This document shows positions 34,515 to 46,839 of a DNA stretch of 64,000 nucleotides, piece after piece. The translations under genes were made by a program, and so were the position numbers. The stretch comes from Tenodera sinensis. Lineage: Eukaryota; Arthropoda; Insecta; Mantodea; Mantidae. Location of the stretch: contig CM060963.1 of assembly GCA_030765045.1 (NCBI GenBank), forward strand, positions 96,839,176-96,903,175, in the 5' to 3' direction. Each line of letters opens with the position of its first letter. Position 1 is the stretch's first letter. A model generated the notes under the pieces. The model did no database searches, was not told where the DNA came from, and worked only from the letters and a program-made list of their open reading frames with translations.

Positions 34515-35284
34515 TGGGAGGGGAAGCTAGGAAGAGACGATATATTGGTAAATTAAGAAGTAAGGAACGCCAAATAATTATGAAGGTGTTAGATTATTTT
34601 TGGGAGTAAAATGTATGTAAGTAAGGCAGTAAAAGAAACAGCTAAGGCTATCGGGTGTTCAGAAGCAGTAGTGTATAGTATTAAAAAGGAAGTAGTGAAA
34701 GGACCTCTAAGAACGCCATCCAAAAAGAAACAAAAAGGGCGGGAAAAGAAAGAAGTGTATAGTGAATAGTGCAATGTGGAGTGCGGCGAATTGTTCATTC
34801 TTTACTGTTTGCAAATATTCCACCCACACTGAATATAATTTTGTCACGGTTCAACAGTGATGAGACCCTACCAAATTTCTCAAGGGCCGCTCTTAGTCGG
34901 TTCTTACATGATTTGGGGTCCGAATATGAAAGAAGGGGTAACGAGTGCATATTAATAGAAATAGACGATATCGATATCATCAGATGGCGACATAAATATC
35001 TGAAAGACGTAAAAAGGTTTAGGGACCAGGGGAAATCAATTGTTTATACAGACGAGTCATTTATAAATTTAGGTCATACAGTAACAAAGGCATGGAGAGA
35101 TACCAAAGTTAAAAGTGTCCGTCAAGCAGCAATTGAAGGACTAAGTACAGGACCTGGCCACCTCGGGATCGCGCGCGGAGAAAGATTCGCAACTAGTACA
35201 TGTTACAACACTGCTCTCCATTTAACGTGTACTGTCCTTCTAAGGGTGGAACGCGCTTTAGAAACAACAGAAGTACATTATTAA
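34515..35284 (+). pseudogene. DDE_3-type transposase relic, N-terminal two thirds
   Basis: The start MGGEARKRRYIGKLRSKERQ at 34515 is followed by frameshifted HTH pieces (KAIGCSEAVVYSIKKEVVKG, PLRTPSKKK). From 34769 a good frame reads VRRIVHSLLFANIPPTLNII, NSDETLPNFSRAALSRFLHD and IIRWRHKYLKDVKRFRDQGK. Next is SIVYTDESFINLGHTVTKAW, where the Asp of YTDES is the first catalytic residue. Reading becomes aberrant after GLSTGPGHLG and stops at 35282-35284, before the second Asp and Glu. It is the same family as 10660-11141. Whether any copy elsewhere is intact is unknown. Confidence 0.8.
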
Positions 35285-36205
35285 TGACAGTTCTATCATA
35301 CCCACCGGGATGTCCGTGATTTCTTCTACGCTGACTCGAAGTTTATTATCTGCTACACTAAGTCTAATATCACTCACAGCATATAGGTAAGTAGTTTTTG
35401 CACAGTTTTATTCGAGTAGAATTATTGTACCGGTGTAATTGTCAATAAATCGTTATAACTGTGAACTAAGGTGCTTATTCCTTTTCCGCTAATAATTTAA
35501 TGTGTACTCAGATCGATATTCTTCTTTTAATTGCTTAATTTTATATACCTTTCACATGTTTAAGGCATCGGTTTTCGTCGCATTGCACTAATCTATATTT
35601 AAATTCAAGAGTACAGCAACCAAAGAGTAACTAGAACTGTTTAGTTTCTCTGTGACTAGTTCAAGAATAACTGGTTCCCCGTGTTATTTTGCACCGACGG
35701 ACTGTTCAGTTCACGCGTTAGTTCTTGACAATGGAAGTTTTAAATTAGAGGTTAAGTGCGAGTCACTCAGCTTTACGCGAGTACTGGCACACAGAAGTAG
35801 AAATGACAGTCAGATGTTGTGTATGTTGCTCTCATTTTACTGTGCTCAAGAAGTACAGTAACTACAAAGCAAATTACCACATTTCCAGCAATGTCAGCCC
35901 TATGTATTGCTCTATCAATCTCAGTAACTTTTTACACTTAATTTGTTTGTATTTCTTCTATTCCCGACATTTCTCATCGTATTCCTTGTATGAACTGCGG
36001 TCATTTTCATTATCTCCCGTTAAAACACTAGCAACGCATACAAGCGTACCACACTAAACCTTGCAGTCATGTGCACTCTATGTATTCTTCGAAACACAAC
36101 ATAGGGAAGCAGTGCTCTTTGTTATCGTGACATAAAGTATTTACTCACCTTCAATTCAAAGAAAATTGAAGCATTAATAGTGAAGCAACATAATCTAAAA
36201 AATAT
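35285..36205. other. No gene seen
   Basis: Frames at 35652-35858 and 35803-36054 have no motif. The rest is AT-rich. Confidence 0.45.
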
Positions 36206-36224
36206 ATGTGTTGCACTCACATGA

Positions 36225-36898
36225 CTTTCTCTACTCTTGTACTAACCATTCTTACAAACTCTTATTCCTATATCTTCTTCGTGTTAGTTTATCTCAACAT
36301 CTGTACAAATTATCTTATTGCTTATTTCCTTGTAGGTGCAAGGGGAATGTTAGAATACAGTAGGCTTTGTGCGATAGTCAAATCTTTTAAAGCTTTGAGA
36401 TTCCGTTCTCTTTGCACACTTACCATATAAAAAATGAACAACGATGTTCCATTTCACGAAAGTTTTGTTTTCCGAAACTCACACACATAACAAAGAATAT
36501 CTCCGAAATGGTTCACTCTAAAAAAATTTATTCGGGCATAAATTGTGTATTTTAGCAAGATCTACATTTTTTGTATAGTATGATTTGGTCTATCTCTCAC
36601 GGTTTACCAGCTACGAAAAAATCGTCTAGAGTAAATACGACTGCACGGGCTATAGCCAGGAAATTCAAGATATACATTTCATTTGTCATAAAAATGTCTC
36701 AAACCTAATATATTTTAATCAAAATCGTTTTCCAAATAAAGGGTAGTTTAGGGCAGGGCTGTTTTCTTCGAAATCTACGTGTCGCATCCTTGAAAGACGT
36801 TAAACTTAAATACCAACTTTGGTTTTTAACCGACTTTTCGTTTTTGAGTTATTCTGTCCACACACTGACAACACCACACACACATACATACTCACACA

Positions 36899-36946
<48 letters not shown>

Positions 36947-37064
36947 CCTTTTTCTAAAAATCCTTTTTTTTTTCACGGGGTCTCAAAACATATATTTCCG
37001 GGAAAATCTCGACAACGAATTTTTGGGTGGAGTACAGCTTCCCCTACTTACTAGTACAGAAAGT
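36225..37064 (+). repeat. ~0.85-kb AT-rich repeat, full copy (840 bp)
   Basis: It begins CTTTCTCTACTCTTGTAC and ends CTAGTACAGAAAG. In better copies the end reads CCAGTAGAGAAAG, so the two ends are short inverted repeats (CTTTCTCTACT). The body has TTTCCTTGTAGGTGCAAGG, GTTCCATTTCACGAAAG, GATTTGGTCTATCTCT, TTTAGGGCAGGGCTG, CTTTGGTTTTTAACCGAC, a CA tract and GAATTTTTGGGTGGAGTA. It encodes no protein. Confidence 0.8.
36879..36942. repeat. (CA)n microsatellite inside the repeat
   Basis: A CA run with a few interruptions at the position where every copy of this family has a short CA-rich stretch after GAGTTATnCTGTCCA. Confidence 0.95.
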
Positions 37065-37065
37065 A

Positions 37066-38265
37066 AAAATGAACAACGATGTTCCATTTCACGAAAGTTT
37101 CAAATTTTCCGACACTGACACACATAGCAAGGCATACCTCCGAAATGGTTCACTCTACAAAAAAATATGGTGTGTTACACTCACATGACTTTCTCTACTC
37201 TTGTATTAACCATTCTTACAAACTCTTATTCCTATATCTTCTTCGTGTTAGTTAAAATAAACATTTGTACCTACACATTATCTTATTGCTTATTTCCTGG
37301 TAGGTGCAAGGGAAATTTGGGAATACAATAGGCTTTGAGCGATAGTCAGATCTTTTAAAGCTTAGACATCCCGTACTCTTTGCACCCTTAACATATAACA
37401 AAATCTGATGTGTTGCACTCACATTACTTTCTCTACTCTTGTACTAACCATTCTTACAAACTCTTATTCCTATATCTTCTTCGTGTTAGTTAAAATAAAC
37501 ATTTGTACAAATTATCTTATTGCTTATTTCCTTGTAGGTGCAAGGGGAATGTTAGAATACAGTAGGCTTTGTGCGGTAGTCAAATCTTTTAAAGCTTTGA
37601 GATTCTGTTCTCTTCGAATACTTAACATAAAAAAATGAACAGCGATGTTCCAATTCATGAAAGTTTTAAGTTTTCCGAAACTCACACACATAACAAGGAA
37701 TATCTCCGAAATGGTTCATCCTACAAGAAAATTTATTGAGACATAAATTGTGTATTTTAGCAAGATCTACATTTTTTGTATAGTATGATTTGGTCTATCT
37801 CTAACGGTTTACCAATCATGCAAAAGTCGCCCAGAGTAAATACGACTACAGGAGCTATAGCCAGAAAATTCAACAAATAAATTTCATTTTTCATAAAAAT
37901 ATCTCAAACATATGACATTTTAATCAAAATCGTTTGAGCTATTTTCAAGCAAATCAAAATTTTCGAAAAATTTTCCATGTAAAGGGTACTTTAGGGTGGG
38001 GTTATTTTCTTCAAAATCTTCGTGTCGCATCCTTGGAAGACATTAAACTTAAATACCAACTTTGGTTTTTAACCTACTTTTCGTTTTTGAGTTATGCTGT
38101 CCATAGACACAGAATGACAGACACACAGGCATACACACGGACCTTTTTCTAAAAAAGCTTTTTTTTATTCAGAGGGTCTCAGAACATATATATCCGGTGA
38201 AATCTCGACATCGAATTTTTGGGTGGAATACAATAGCTCCCCTACTTACCAGTAGAGAAAATAAA
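37066..38265 (+). repeat. ~0.85-kb repeat: two partial copies plus one full copy
   Basis: 37066-37165 repeats the GTTCCATTTCACGAAAG segment alone. 37170-37395 is a 5' part only, ending at the CACCCTTAACATAT block. 37405-38265 is a full copy (CTTTCTCTACTC at about 37429 to CCAGTAGAGAAA). The 5' part duplicated in tandem (period about 245 bp) also occurs at 41.3 kb. Confidence 0.75.
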
Positions 38266-38868
38266 AAACAACGATGTTCCATTTCACGAAAATTTTAAGT
38301 TTTCCGAAACTGACACACAAGAAGAAATATCTCCGAAATGGTTCACTCTACAAAAAATTTACTCAGACATAAATTGTGTGTTTTAGCAGGATCTACATTT
38401 TGGTACAGTAAGATTTTGTCTACCTCTTACGGTTTACGAGTTATTCAATAGTCGTACAGACTAAACAGGACTACATAGGCTATAGCCAGAAAATTCAAAA
38501 TATACATTTCATTTTTCATGAAAATATCTCAGACATATGGCATTTTAATCAAAATCGTTAGAGCCATTTTCAAGAAAATAAAAGTTTTCGAAAAATGTTC
38601 CATGTAAAGGGTAGTTTAGGGTGGGGCTATTTTCTTAAAGATCTTCGTTTCGCATCCTTGAAAGACGTTAAACTTAAATACCAACTTTGGTTTTTAAATT
38701 AATTTTCATTTTCGAGTTATGCTGTCCACACACTGACACTGACACACACGGACCTTTTCTAAAAATGCCTTTTTTTATTCAGGGGGCCTCAAAACATTAT
38801 TTCCGGTGAAATCTCGACATCGAATTTTTGGGTGGAATACAATACTTCCCCTACAGTAGAGAGAGTAA
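38266..38868 (+). repeat. ~0.85-kb repeat, 5'-truncated copy
   Basis: It starts at AACGATGTTCCATTTCACG and runs to CTACAGTAGAGAGAG. The first ~230 bp of the unit are absent. Confidence 0.75.
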
Positions 38869-38869
38869 A

Positions 38870-39690
38870 AACGAAAAGTCGGTTAAAAACCAAAGTTGGT
38901 ATTTAAGTTTAATGTCTTTCAAGGATGCGACACGAAGATTTTGAATAAAATAGCTTTTTCGAAAATTTTGATTTTCTTAAAAATAGCCCTAATAATTTTG
39001 ATTAAAATGTCATATGTTTGAGATATTTTGCTGACAAATGAAATGTATATTTTGAATTTTCTGGCTACAGTCTATGTAGTGCGTTTAGTCTGGATGGTTT
39101 TTGAATAACTCGTAAACCGTAAGAGATAGACCAAAACATACTATACAAAAATGTAGATCTTACTAAAATACACAATTTATGTCTCAATAAATTTTCTTAT
39201 AGGGTGAACCATTTCGGAGATATTCTTTGTTATGTGTGTGAGTTTCGGAAAACAAAACTTTCGTGAAATGGAACATCGTTGTTCATTTTTTTATATGTTA
39301 AGTGTGCAAAGAGAACGGGATCTCAAAGCTTTAAAAGATTTGACTACCGCACAAAGCCTACTGTATCCTAACATTCCCCTTGCACCTACAAGGAAATAAG
39401 CAATAAGGTAATTTGTACAAATGTTCATCTCAACTAACACGAAGAAGATATAGGAATAAGGGTTTGTAAGAAAGGTTAGTACAGAGTAGAGAAAGTCATG
39501 TGAGTGCAACACATCAGATTATTGAGTTATGCTGTCCACAGACTGACACAGACTGACACGCGCGCGCGGACCTTTTTCTAGACATGCTTTTTTTTTTAAT
39601 TATTAAGGGGACTTAAAACACATATTTCCGATGAAATCTCGACATCGAATTTTTGTTTGGAATACAATTCTTCTACTTACCAGTAGATAA
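38870..39690. repeat. ~0.85-kb repeat copy with its first three quarters inverted
   Basis: 38870-39505 is the reverse complement of the unit from CTTTCTCTACT to GACTTTTCGTTTT. 39523-39690 then continues in plus orientation from TTGAGTTATGCTGTCCACAG to CCAGTAGATAAAG. Together they add up to about one complete unit, with the 5' part flipped. Confidence 0.8.
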
Positions 39691-39701
39691 AGTAAAAAGA
39701 A

Positions 39702-39874
39702 CAAATTAGAAACTAAATGCTTCACTTACCGTAGTTATTGCTGCAAGTGTTTCAAATCTTGCTGACTAGTTTCATGGTACTTTCACATTTTCCAAGCACC
39801 ATGAAACTAGTCAGCTGGATTTGAAAAACTTGCAGCAATTACTAAGATAAGTGAAGCTTTTGGTTTCTAATTTG
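39702..39874. repeat. 173-bp hairpin (inverted repeat, 19-nt loop)
   Basis: Arms of about 77 bp (39702-39778 and 39798-39874) pair well. CAAATTAGAAAC matches GTTTCTAATTTG at the outer ends, and GACTAGTTTCATGGT matches ACCATGAAACTAGTC at the inner ends. It directly follows the repeat cluster. It is non-coding, probably a small foldback element. Confidence 0.85.
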
Positions 39875-39879
39875 CTATT

Positions 39880-41284
39880 TTAAGATTATTTACTGACCTG
39901 TTTATGAAGACTAGGCTAGCTCACTGTACCTTCGCTGAAGGATATTCGTCTAGAGGCATCGCAAATTTTGGTCTCGCGAGATAGCGCCTGGTTGTGACGC
40001 AACTTGCACAACACAACGTCCCTCTAATCGCTGAACCCCCACCCATAGCTTAGGCAGCACTATCAGAATTGGCTCAGTCCTTTATCAGAGTACTGTGTGT
40101 TTGACTGACTGTAACATTTTCAAAACCACGAAAGCTCCATTCAAGGTTGAATCAGAGGAGAAATATTTCCTGTAATAAAAACGAGAATGTAAGATGTTTA
40201 TTGTGCTCCAAAGTATTAATGACTGTCAACAGCAGTAACGATATTATGAGAGATATCACAAAGACCGTGCTACGATATCTGGTAAATTTATTACCGAATG
40301 GATGCATGAATTAATAGTAATTCATATTGAATTTAGGTCCAGAAGTCCGCATAATCCGCCGGGAGGGACCGCGATGCTGACCACTCCCACCTCCAGTACT
40401 GCACCCCACTCATAATGTCTGTGATGGGCAGAGGTGAGGGATGCAGCGGTTGAGCGGTAGGTCTTGGTCCAGATGGGCTGTTGTGCCACGAGGTTACGTT
40501 TTTTATATTGAATTATGCAAAATGTTAGGACTTCGTATACGAATATAATAGTCAGAATTTAATATCCTATAAAACTGTATTCGTACGCATGGAGTTTATT
40601 GTGGCGATTTCATTTTAAGTCAGGAAGGAATAACAGGACTGCCATACTTAAATGAAGCACACTAGCAAATGTGATAGACATGACAATAAACAAATTCACA
40701 CTATGAATTAACAACAGCTGCTTGCGAGCTATCTTGTAGCTTGAAAATCGGAAAAGCAATGAAACCTTTTACTCATACAAAAGTTATAAAATGCTCTCAA
40801 TGTGATGTCACTAAAATAATATGTCCCTAACAAGTAGTTACAGGTTCCTAAAATATATGTTTGTCTCCTAAAAGCGTTAAGACTAGTGTGCTAAAATTGC
40901 AGAAGTAATTTAAAACGATATTTAAAATGACGTTAATCAGTTTGTAAACTGCTCTTTAGCACTGAATGAGACAACAGACATAAGCGACAAGAAAAATGAA
41001 ACGAAAAAGAAAACTTCCGACACAATGAATGGAATTATACCTCATAGTAAAGTTGTTACTTCATTTAGTAATCCTCAGTTGTCCTGACTGTTCCGAGTAT
41101 TGAAAGATACAGTAGAAAGAAGTTGAGACTGGAAAAGACTGGTATCAGCGGCGATAGATTGTGCTCCAATTAGGGGAAAGAAGGATCTGGTAGGGAAATG
41201 AACGTAGTTACTTAAAATGTTACAAATGCCTCAAAACGTACGCATTTTCCATTGTAAACCAAGAGATGTGTGGAGAGATTGTGA
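39880..41284. other. No gene seen; GC-rich patch at 40340-40500
   Basis: Mostly AT-rich. The 160-bp patch near 40340-40500 (CCGCCGGGAGGGACCGCG...) stands out in base composition but shows no motif, tRNA box or frame that I recognise. Confidence 0.45.
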
Positions 41285-41299
41285 ATGCAAAACTCTGAT

Positions 41300-41700
41300 G
41301 TGTTGCACTCACATGACTTTCTCTATTCTTGTACTAACCATTCTTACAAACTCTTATGCCTATATCTTCTCCGTGTTGGCAACATTTTTATAAATTATCT
41401 TATTGCTTATTTCCTTGTAGGTGCAAGGGGAATGTTAGAATACAGTAGGCTTTGTTCGATAGTCAAATGTTTTAAAGCTTTGAGATTCTGTTGTCTTTGC
41501 ACACTTAACATATTAAAAAATCTGATGTGTTGCACTAATAGAGTGTTCTGTGGTTGCACTCACATGACTTCCTCTACTCTTGTACTAACCATTCTAATAA
41601 ACTCTGATTCCTATATATCCATGCTAGTTAAGATAAACATTCGTACGAATTATCTTGTTGCTTATTTCCTTGTAGGTGCAAGGGGGATATTAGAATACAG

Positions 41701-41745
<45 letters not shown>

Positions 41746-42690
41746 CTCCCATTTATATCCCGCCTTTAACTGCAGAGGTCATATCGGCGGCCTTGCCTGT
41801 TGACAAATGGTGTTACACGTTTACGTTGTTTTTTTTTTTTTTTCTCGATCTTAGGGGGTTTTATATTTTGAATTCACACACACATTCACACTTTCATACT
41901 TCCAGACTCAGGGAAGGATGAATAATCCTGGCTGGAGAAAAATTCCTACCCCCCTGCCGGGAATCGAACCCGGGACCCCTAGCACAGCAGGCAGGTGCTC
42001 TACAGCAGGCTTTGTGCGACACTCAAATCTTTTTCAGCTTTGAGATTCCGTTCTCTTTGCACGATTAACATATAAAAAAATGAACAACGTTGTTGCGTTT
42101 CGCTAAAGTTCTAAGTTTTCCAAAACTCGCACACATAACAATGAATATCTCCGAAATGGTTCACCCTACAAGAAAATTTATTGAGACATGAATTGTGTAT
42201 TTTAGCAAGATCTACATTTTTTGTATAGTATGATTTGGTCTATCCCTAACGGTTTACCAGTTATGCAAAAGTCGTCCAGAGTAAATACGACTACAGGGGT
42301 TATAGGCAGAAAATTCAAGATATACATTTTATTTGTCATAAAAATATCTCAAACATATGACATTTTAATCAAAATCGTTAGAGCCATTTTCAAGAAATTC
42401 AAAATTTTCGAAAAATGTTCCATATAAAGAGTAGTTTAGGGTGGGGCTATTTGCTTCAAAATCTTCGTGTCGCATCCTCGAAAGACATTAAACTTAAATA
42501 CCAACTTTGGTTTTTAACCGAGTTTTCGTTTTTGAGTTATGCTGTCCACAGACACATACACGGACCTTTTTCTATAAGTGCCTTTTTGAATTCAGGGGGT
42601 CTCAAAACATATATTTCCGGTGAAATCTCGACATCGAATTTTTGGGTGGAATACAATACTTCCGCTACTTACGAGTAGAGAAAGTAAAAA
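41300..42690 (+). repeat. ~0.85-kb repeat: duplicated 5' part plus full copy, SINE-interrupted
   Basis: 41300-41525 is a 5' part copy. A full unit starts at about 41567 (CTTCCTCTACTCTTGTAC) and ends at 42690 (GAGTAGAGAAAG). SINE-B is inserted at 41705-42000, splitting the TACAGTAGGCTTTGTGCG block of the unit. The remaining order agrees with the copy at 36225-37064. Confidence 0.8.
41705..42000 (-). mobile_element. SINE-B with 41-nt poly(T/A) tail
   Basis: The minus strand begins GAGCACCTGCCTGCTGTGC and has a B box GGTTCGATTCC. It carries an AATTTTTCTCCAGCC stretch and ends in CCGATATGACCTCTGCAGTT, GGGAG and a 41-A tail (T on the plus strand, 41705-41745). A 9-bp duplication TACAGCAGG flanks it (41696-41704 and 42001-42009). 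The A-box half of the tRNA is missing at the 5' end. Confidence 0.85.
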
Positions 42691-42899
42691 AGGCACTAAC
42701 GGACATTGTTGCTAGGACCAATAACAAAATTAGAGATTTAGAGTTCGCTTCCCAGTTGGGTTATTTTCTTTAACCATAATAACTCCCTAAGTCTCATAGT
42801 ATATATGAATGCGCGAATGTGAACCGAATATGAGTGTATTTAATGTAACAATGTTCAAAATCAACGTTAAGAAATTTGACAGTTCAGTCAGCAATAACA

Positions 42900-43155
42900 T
42901 CATCAGTTATATACATGCTTAGGCTTTCACGGCTGGCGTTAGTACAATGCCCAACGCAGTCTTGGGTGAAACGTCAGATAATTAATTCATCGACTGGACC
43001 ACGGCCTACAAGCCCGCAAACTATTTATTGGATGAACATCATCAGTTGTCACAATGTGACCGATGTGACTGAAGAAGTTACATGCACCTGTAATCAACAA
43101 TTGAACACATTAAAATCAAGAAGAGCACGCTTAACTGATATCATCATTCATGCAT
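42900..43155 (+). mobile_element. Penelope-like relic
   Basis: GGCTTTCACGGCTGGCG (complement of the CCGTGAAAGCC motif), then TGCCCAACGCAGTCTTGGGT and GAAACGTC (42947-42976), followed by GACTGGACCACGGCC and ACAAGCCCGCAAA. These last two blocks match the arms of the palindrome at 26104-26150. The downstream frame to 43154 has no clear domain. Confidence 0.5.
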
Positions 43156-43159
43156 AATT

Positions 43160-45440
43160 AACCCTACCTACTTATGCGGCAACTCCAAATTTATAGTGTA
43201 GTCACTATGCTATGAAAGAATATGAAATAAAAAATTACAGATAAACTGCATTTGTAATATTCTAAAAAGATTAAATCCTTCGTTCTCTATTATTTATTTG
43301 CTATGAATACTATTAAGCAGTAGGCATGTGTTATGCTAGAACCGATCACAAGATAACTGCCACCTCGCTTACGCGTCCTCACCGCATTGCGGGTGGTATG
43401 TTATTGTGTCGTGGCGATTTCTGCTAGAATTATCGAGCAACCTATACACATAACACCAGAGGTCTGACATCACCATATACTCCGATACCCGGCAACCTAT
43501 TTCTACTACGGACCCAAAGATCGATCGTTAACTTATAACAAAAAGTTAGACTCAAAGTGACCAACGTGTATGCCGAAGATGCTCATATAAATACACATTT
43601 GAAAGGCTTAGAACAGTAAAAGGTCTGTGCTTTCATTGCTGGCCTGCCAGGCCACGCTTATAGTTTAGAAGGTTGAGTCTCGTTGAGTCACACACTGATT
43701 GTACCATAAATAGGGTGTTAGTGGATGACCTTTAGAAGAGAAACATGTCCAATTTTCAAAACGATTATGTAAACTCAAATGTTTACAAAATTTCTTAACG
43801 AGAATGTGTTATCAGACTATATTGCAATAAAGTTATTTACTAAAGTGCATCACGAATGAGGAGGTGTATATTATAGCTGTTATCTAAGTTACACCAATGA
43901 CTTACAAATGAAATCCTAAATGTGACATAGTTCATTAGGCATAAGGTGCTTGTACGAGTAATCTTTCATGAATGTCGAATTACTCGTATTAGTAACAAGT
44001 TTTATTTTAAAACTTGAGGACTATCGTGTAAATTATCACGTGTATCTGTCGTAACTCAAAGCACTTCCAAATATTTATTTTCAAAGACGGTTCCGAAATT
44101 ATAGGTTAAATTAATATCCTTTGCCTGGTTAAAGAACTTTATTTAGAAAGGCCATTGTTTAAGCACAGTGACTTAATTTTGTAGGGAAGTTTTTTAAAAG
44201 TATTTGCCACTGATTCCTTCAAGTAGTTAACTATGTAGATGAAATATTAACACTTAGATATCCTTTTGACAACCCAATTAAATGACAAGTTTTGTGTAAT
44301 TGTAGATATCCTCAGAATGGTCTTCTATTTCTTCATGAAATCATCTTTGTATTCCCATAACATTACATTAATTTTTAATCATTGCGAGGTCATATGACTA
44401 CAACTGTAAGAAGAGACTGGAGTTTGCATTCAATAATCAGGTTTCCAAGTTTGGTTTATCACAGATTTAAATATGTATTTGGGCTGCTCACTTGATCAAC
44501 AGGCAATTCTGGACTCATGAAAAATCGTTTGTACTTTTTGAAATATAGGACAAAATGGAAGGGGAAAAATGCATCAATACAATAATTTTCACACTGAAAT
44601 TGATGCATCCTTTAAGAGCGAGATCAAACTATAAGTGAAGCCGAAATTTTGTTATAGTAAGAAAATGGCAACTTCTTAACAATTGAATGACATATTTTAT
44701 TCCTCCCTATGTCGAAATTATACTATTCGTTAAAGTAAAATTTATGTTGCCGTTATCAACATGTATTCCCATTCATTACAAAAAATATAAACATCTGAAT
44801 ATCACGATATGGAAACAAAGTGGAACAAAGCATTATAACAAGTGCATGAATAAATACGTGATGTTTTGCTTACCACGATTGCTATAAGAGTAGTGTTTAA
44901 ATTGGATAACTGATATCAGGCTAGAGTAAATGCATGCAGCAAGTTCTGCAATTATGCTTCACCATGTATGGCTCTTTTATCAACAGTCTAAACCTTGGCT
45001 TACAAAAACAATACGGCTATACTTCTCCAGATGCAATTTACCTCCATGATGTTTCCTTTTGGTTTCCAAACTAATATGTATAAGTTGATACAACTTTGGT
45101 TCAAATAAAACACACGCTTGAACCAAAGATATAGGTAGCTACTGGAGATGGCTTAAGTTTACAGCGGTGTGTGGCAAGGTGACACTGTTCACGGGCACGA
45201 GGGGCACGCCCTTTGGGGAAAAGTCTGCAATGAGCATGGCATCCCATATTTTTAATCTTTAAAAGTATATAACATACAAAACGTGTAAACCAAGTCTCCA
45301 GGGCCCTGAAGCAAACCATGAAATTGCGGGCTGACGTTGGTAAGGCACGGAATAAATACACATTTTTGTGTAATGACCAGTGGCGAAGCGTCATAATAAT
45401 GACTGGATAAGCTGACAGTGAAAAGCACTATAGTAAATAA
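43160..45440. other. No gene seen
   Basis: AT-rich DNA over 2.2 kb. The frames at 44687-44884 and 45101-45391 have no motif. CAGTGGCGAAGCGTCA at about 45380 resembles a hAT terminus, but no partner end was found. Confidence 0.45.
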
Positions 45441-45444
45441 ACGC

Positions 45445-45593
<149 letters not shown>

Positions 45594-45599
45594 TAAATA

Positions 45600-46367
45600 C
45601 CGCTGCTGCTACTACAATTTGTTTATGCGGTTGCTTATTTACATAGGTGTTATCTGCAATTGTTTAGCTACATTTTCTTGTAAATCAGCTACAAACGTCT
45701 AGTTTTCATTTCTGAAAGTATTTCTATCTTTAATCACTGGACATTGAGAACATTTTCAAGATATTTTCTTTTCTATTGAAATAACAGTAGGACTGAATAG
45801 TCCGCCTTGGTCACGTGGTTTTACTCACTTTAGTATCTTTGAACGCTCCGTAGTAGCGGAGTTCATTGAAATACTGAGGAAGAGTGGCACAACTTCAGTG
45901 TCTATTCATATAAACCTCAGAGATTGTCTACAATGAGAACCAATAAGTCAATGCAAGATTTGACTGTCTTCAAAGCCGTAGATATTAACCAGTACATTGT
46001 GCAATGCGATGAATGTAAACACTTAAGAATATGTATTTTTAAGCTTTTGAAATTAAGAATCTGGAAATGAAGTTTTGAAGTGGGCAAATTTTGTATGATT
46101 TAACAATTCGACGAATAGAAGCTCCACAAAGTTAGAGACGGGTTCATTTAACTCAGGGCCACTCAAAGCTTAAAATAGCAGCGGGTGCAATCCGAAGAGC
46201 AAAGGCCCCTTGTAGCATGCATAATGGACACTCGATTAAGCTCGGCTCGCGCATTGGAGAGTGAAGAAGCGAAGTAGCGAGGAAGCGTGTGTCGATAGAC
46301 AGCTTCTTATCAGTGAAATAGATACCCTACCTGCAATACAGCTACCTAATAACGAAGCAACCTACCC
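45600..46367. other. No gene seen
   Basis: Mixed AT-rich sequence. Short frames lack motifs. Confidence 0.5.
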
Positions 46368-46381
46368 CAAAGAAAAAACAG

Positions 46382-46603
46382 TGACGGTCTCAGCTGGTTA
46401 GACGCTGGCCTACTGATCCCAAGGTCGCGGGTTCAAATCCGGCCCAGACCGATGCTTTTTAAGTATGCTTAAAAACTACAGCCCACGTCAGTAGATTTAC
46501 TGGCATGTGAAAGAACTCCTTCGGGACGAAATTCCGGCACACCGACACGCCGCTGATGTGATCCTGGCAACTGACAGTGTCGTTAAACAATAAAATAATT
46601 AAG
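46382..46603 (+). mobile_element. SINE-C, full copy (222 bp)
   Basis: The tRNA-like head has GTCTCAGCTGGTTAGACGC (A box) and CGCGGGTTCAAATCCGGCC (B box). The body includes GTAGATTTACTGGCATGTG, GGGACGAAATTCCGGCACAC and GATCCTGGCAACTGACAG, and the tail is AATAAAATAATTAAG. It is flanked by 14-bp direct repeats CAAAGAAARnACAG (46368-46381 and 46604-46617, two differences). Confidence 0.9.
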
Positions 46604-46839
46604 CAAAGAAAGTACAGAATGCGGAAAGTTCATTTAAATCAAAGTGGAAACTTTCTAATTTTTTAAAGCCGTGCCAATAAGAGACAAATGCCTCAGTTGC
46701 AGTACAAAAATTGCGTGTGTCAGAAAATCACTATAACAGAGTACACACAGAAACATGGTAAAATCATAGGGGAAGAATTAAATACGTTGCTACATCTTGC
46801 AAAAAATTAAGTTTTTGTTTAATGACGCTGTCAATTGAG

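Noticed and set aside
45380..45396. hAT terminus CAGTGGCGAAGCGTCA
   Set aside because: No matching inverted end or 8-bp duplication could be found nearby.
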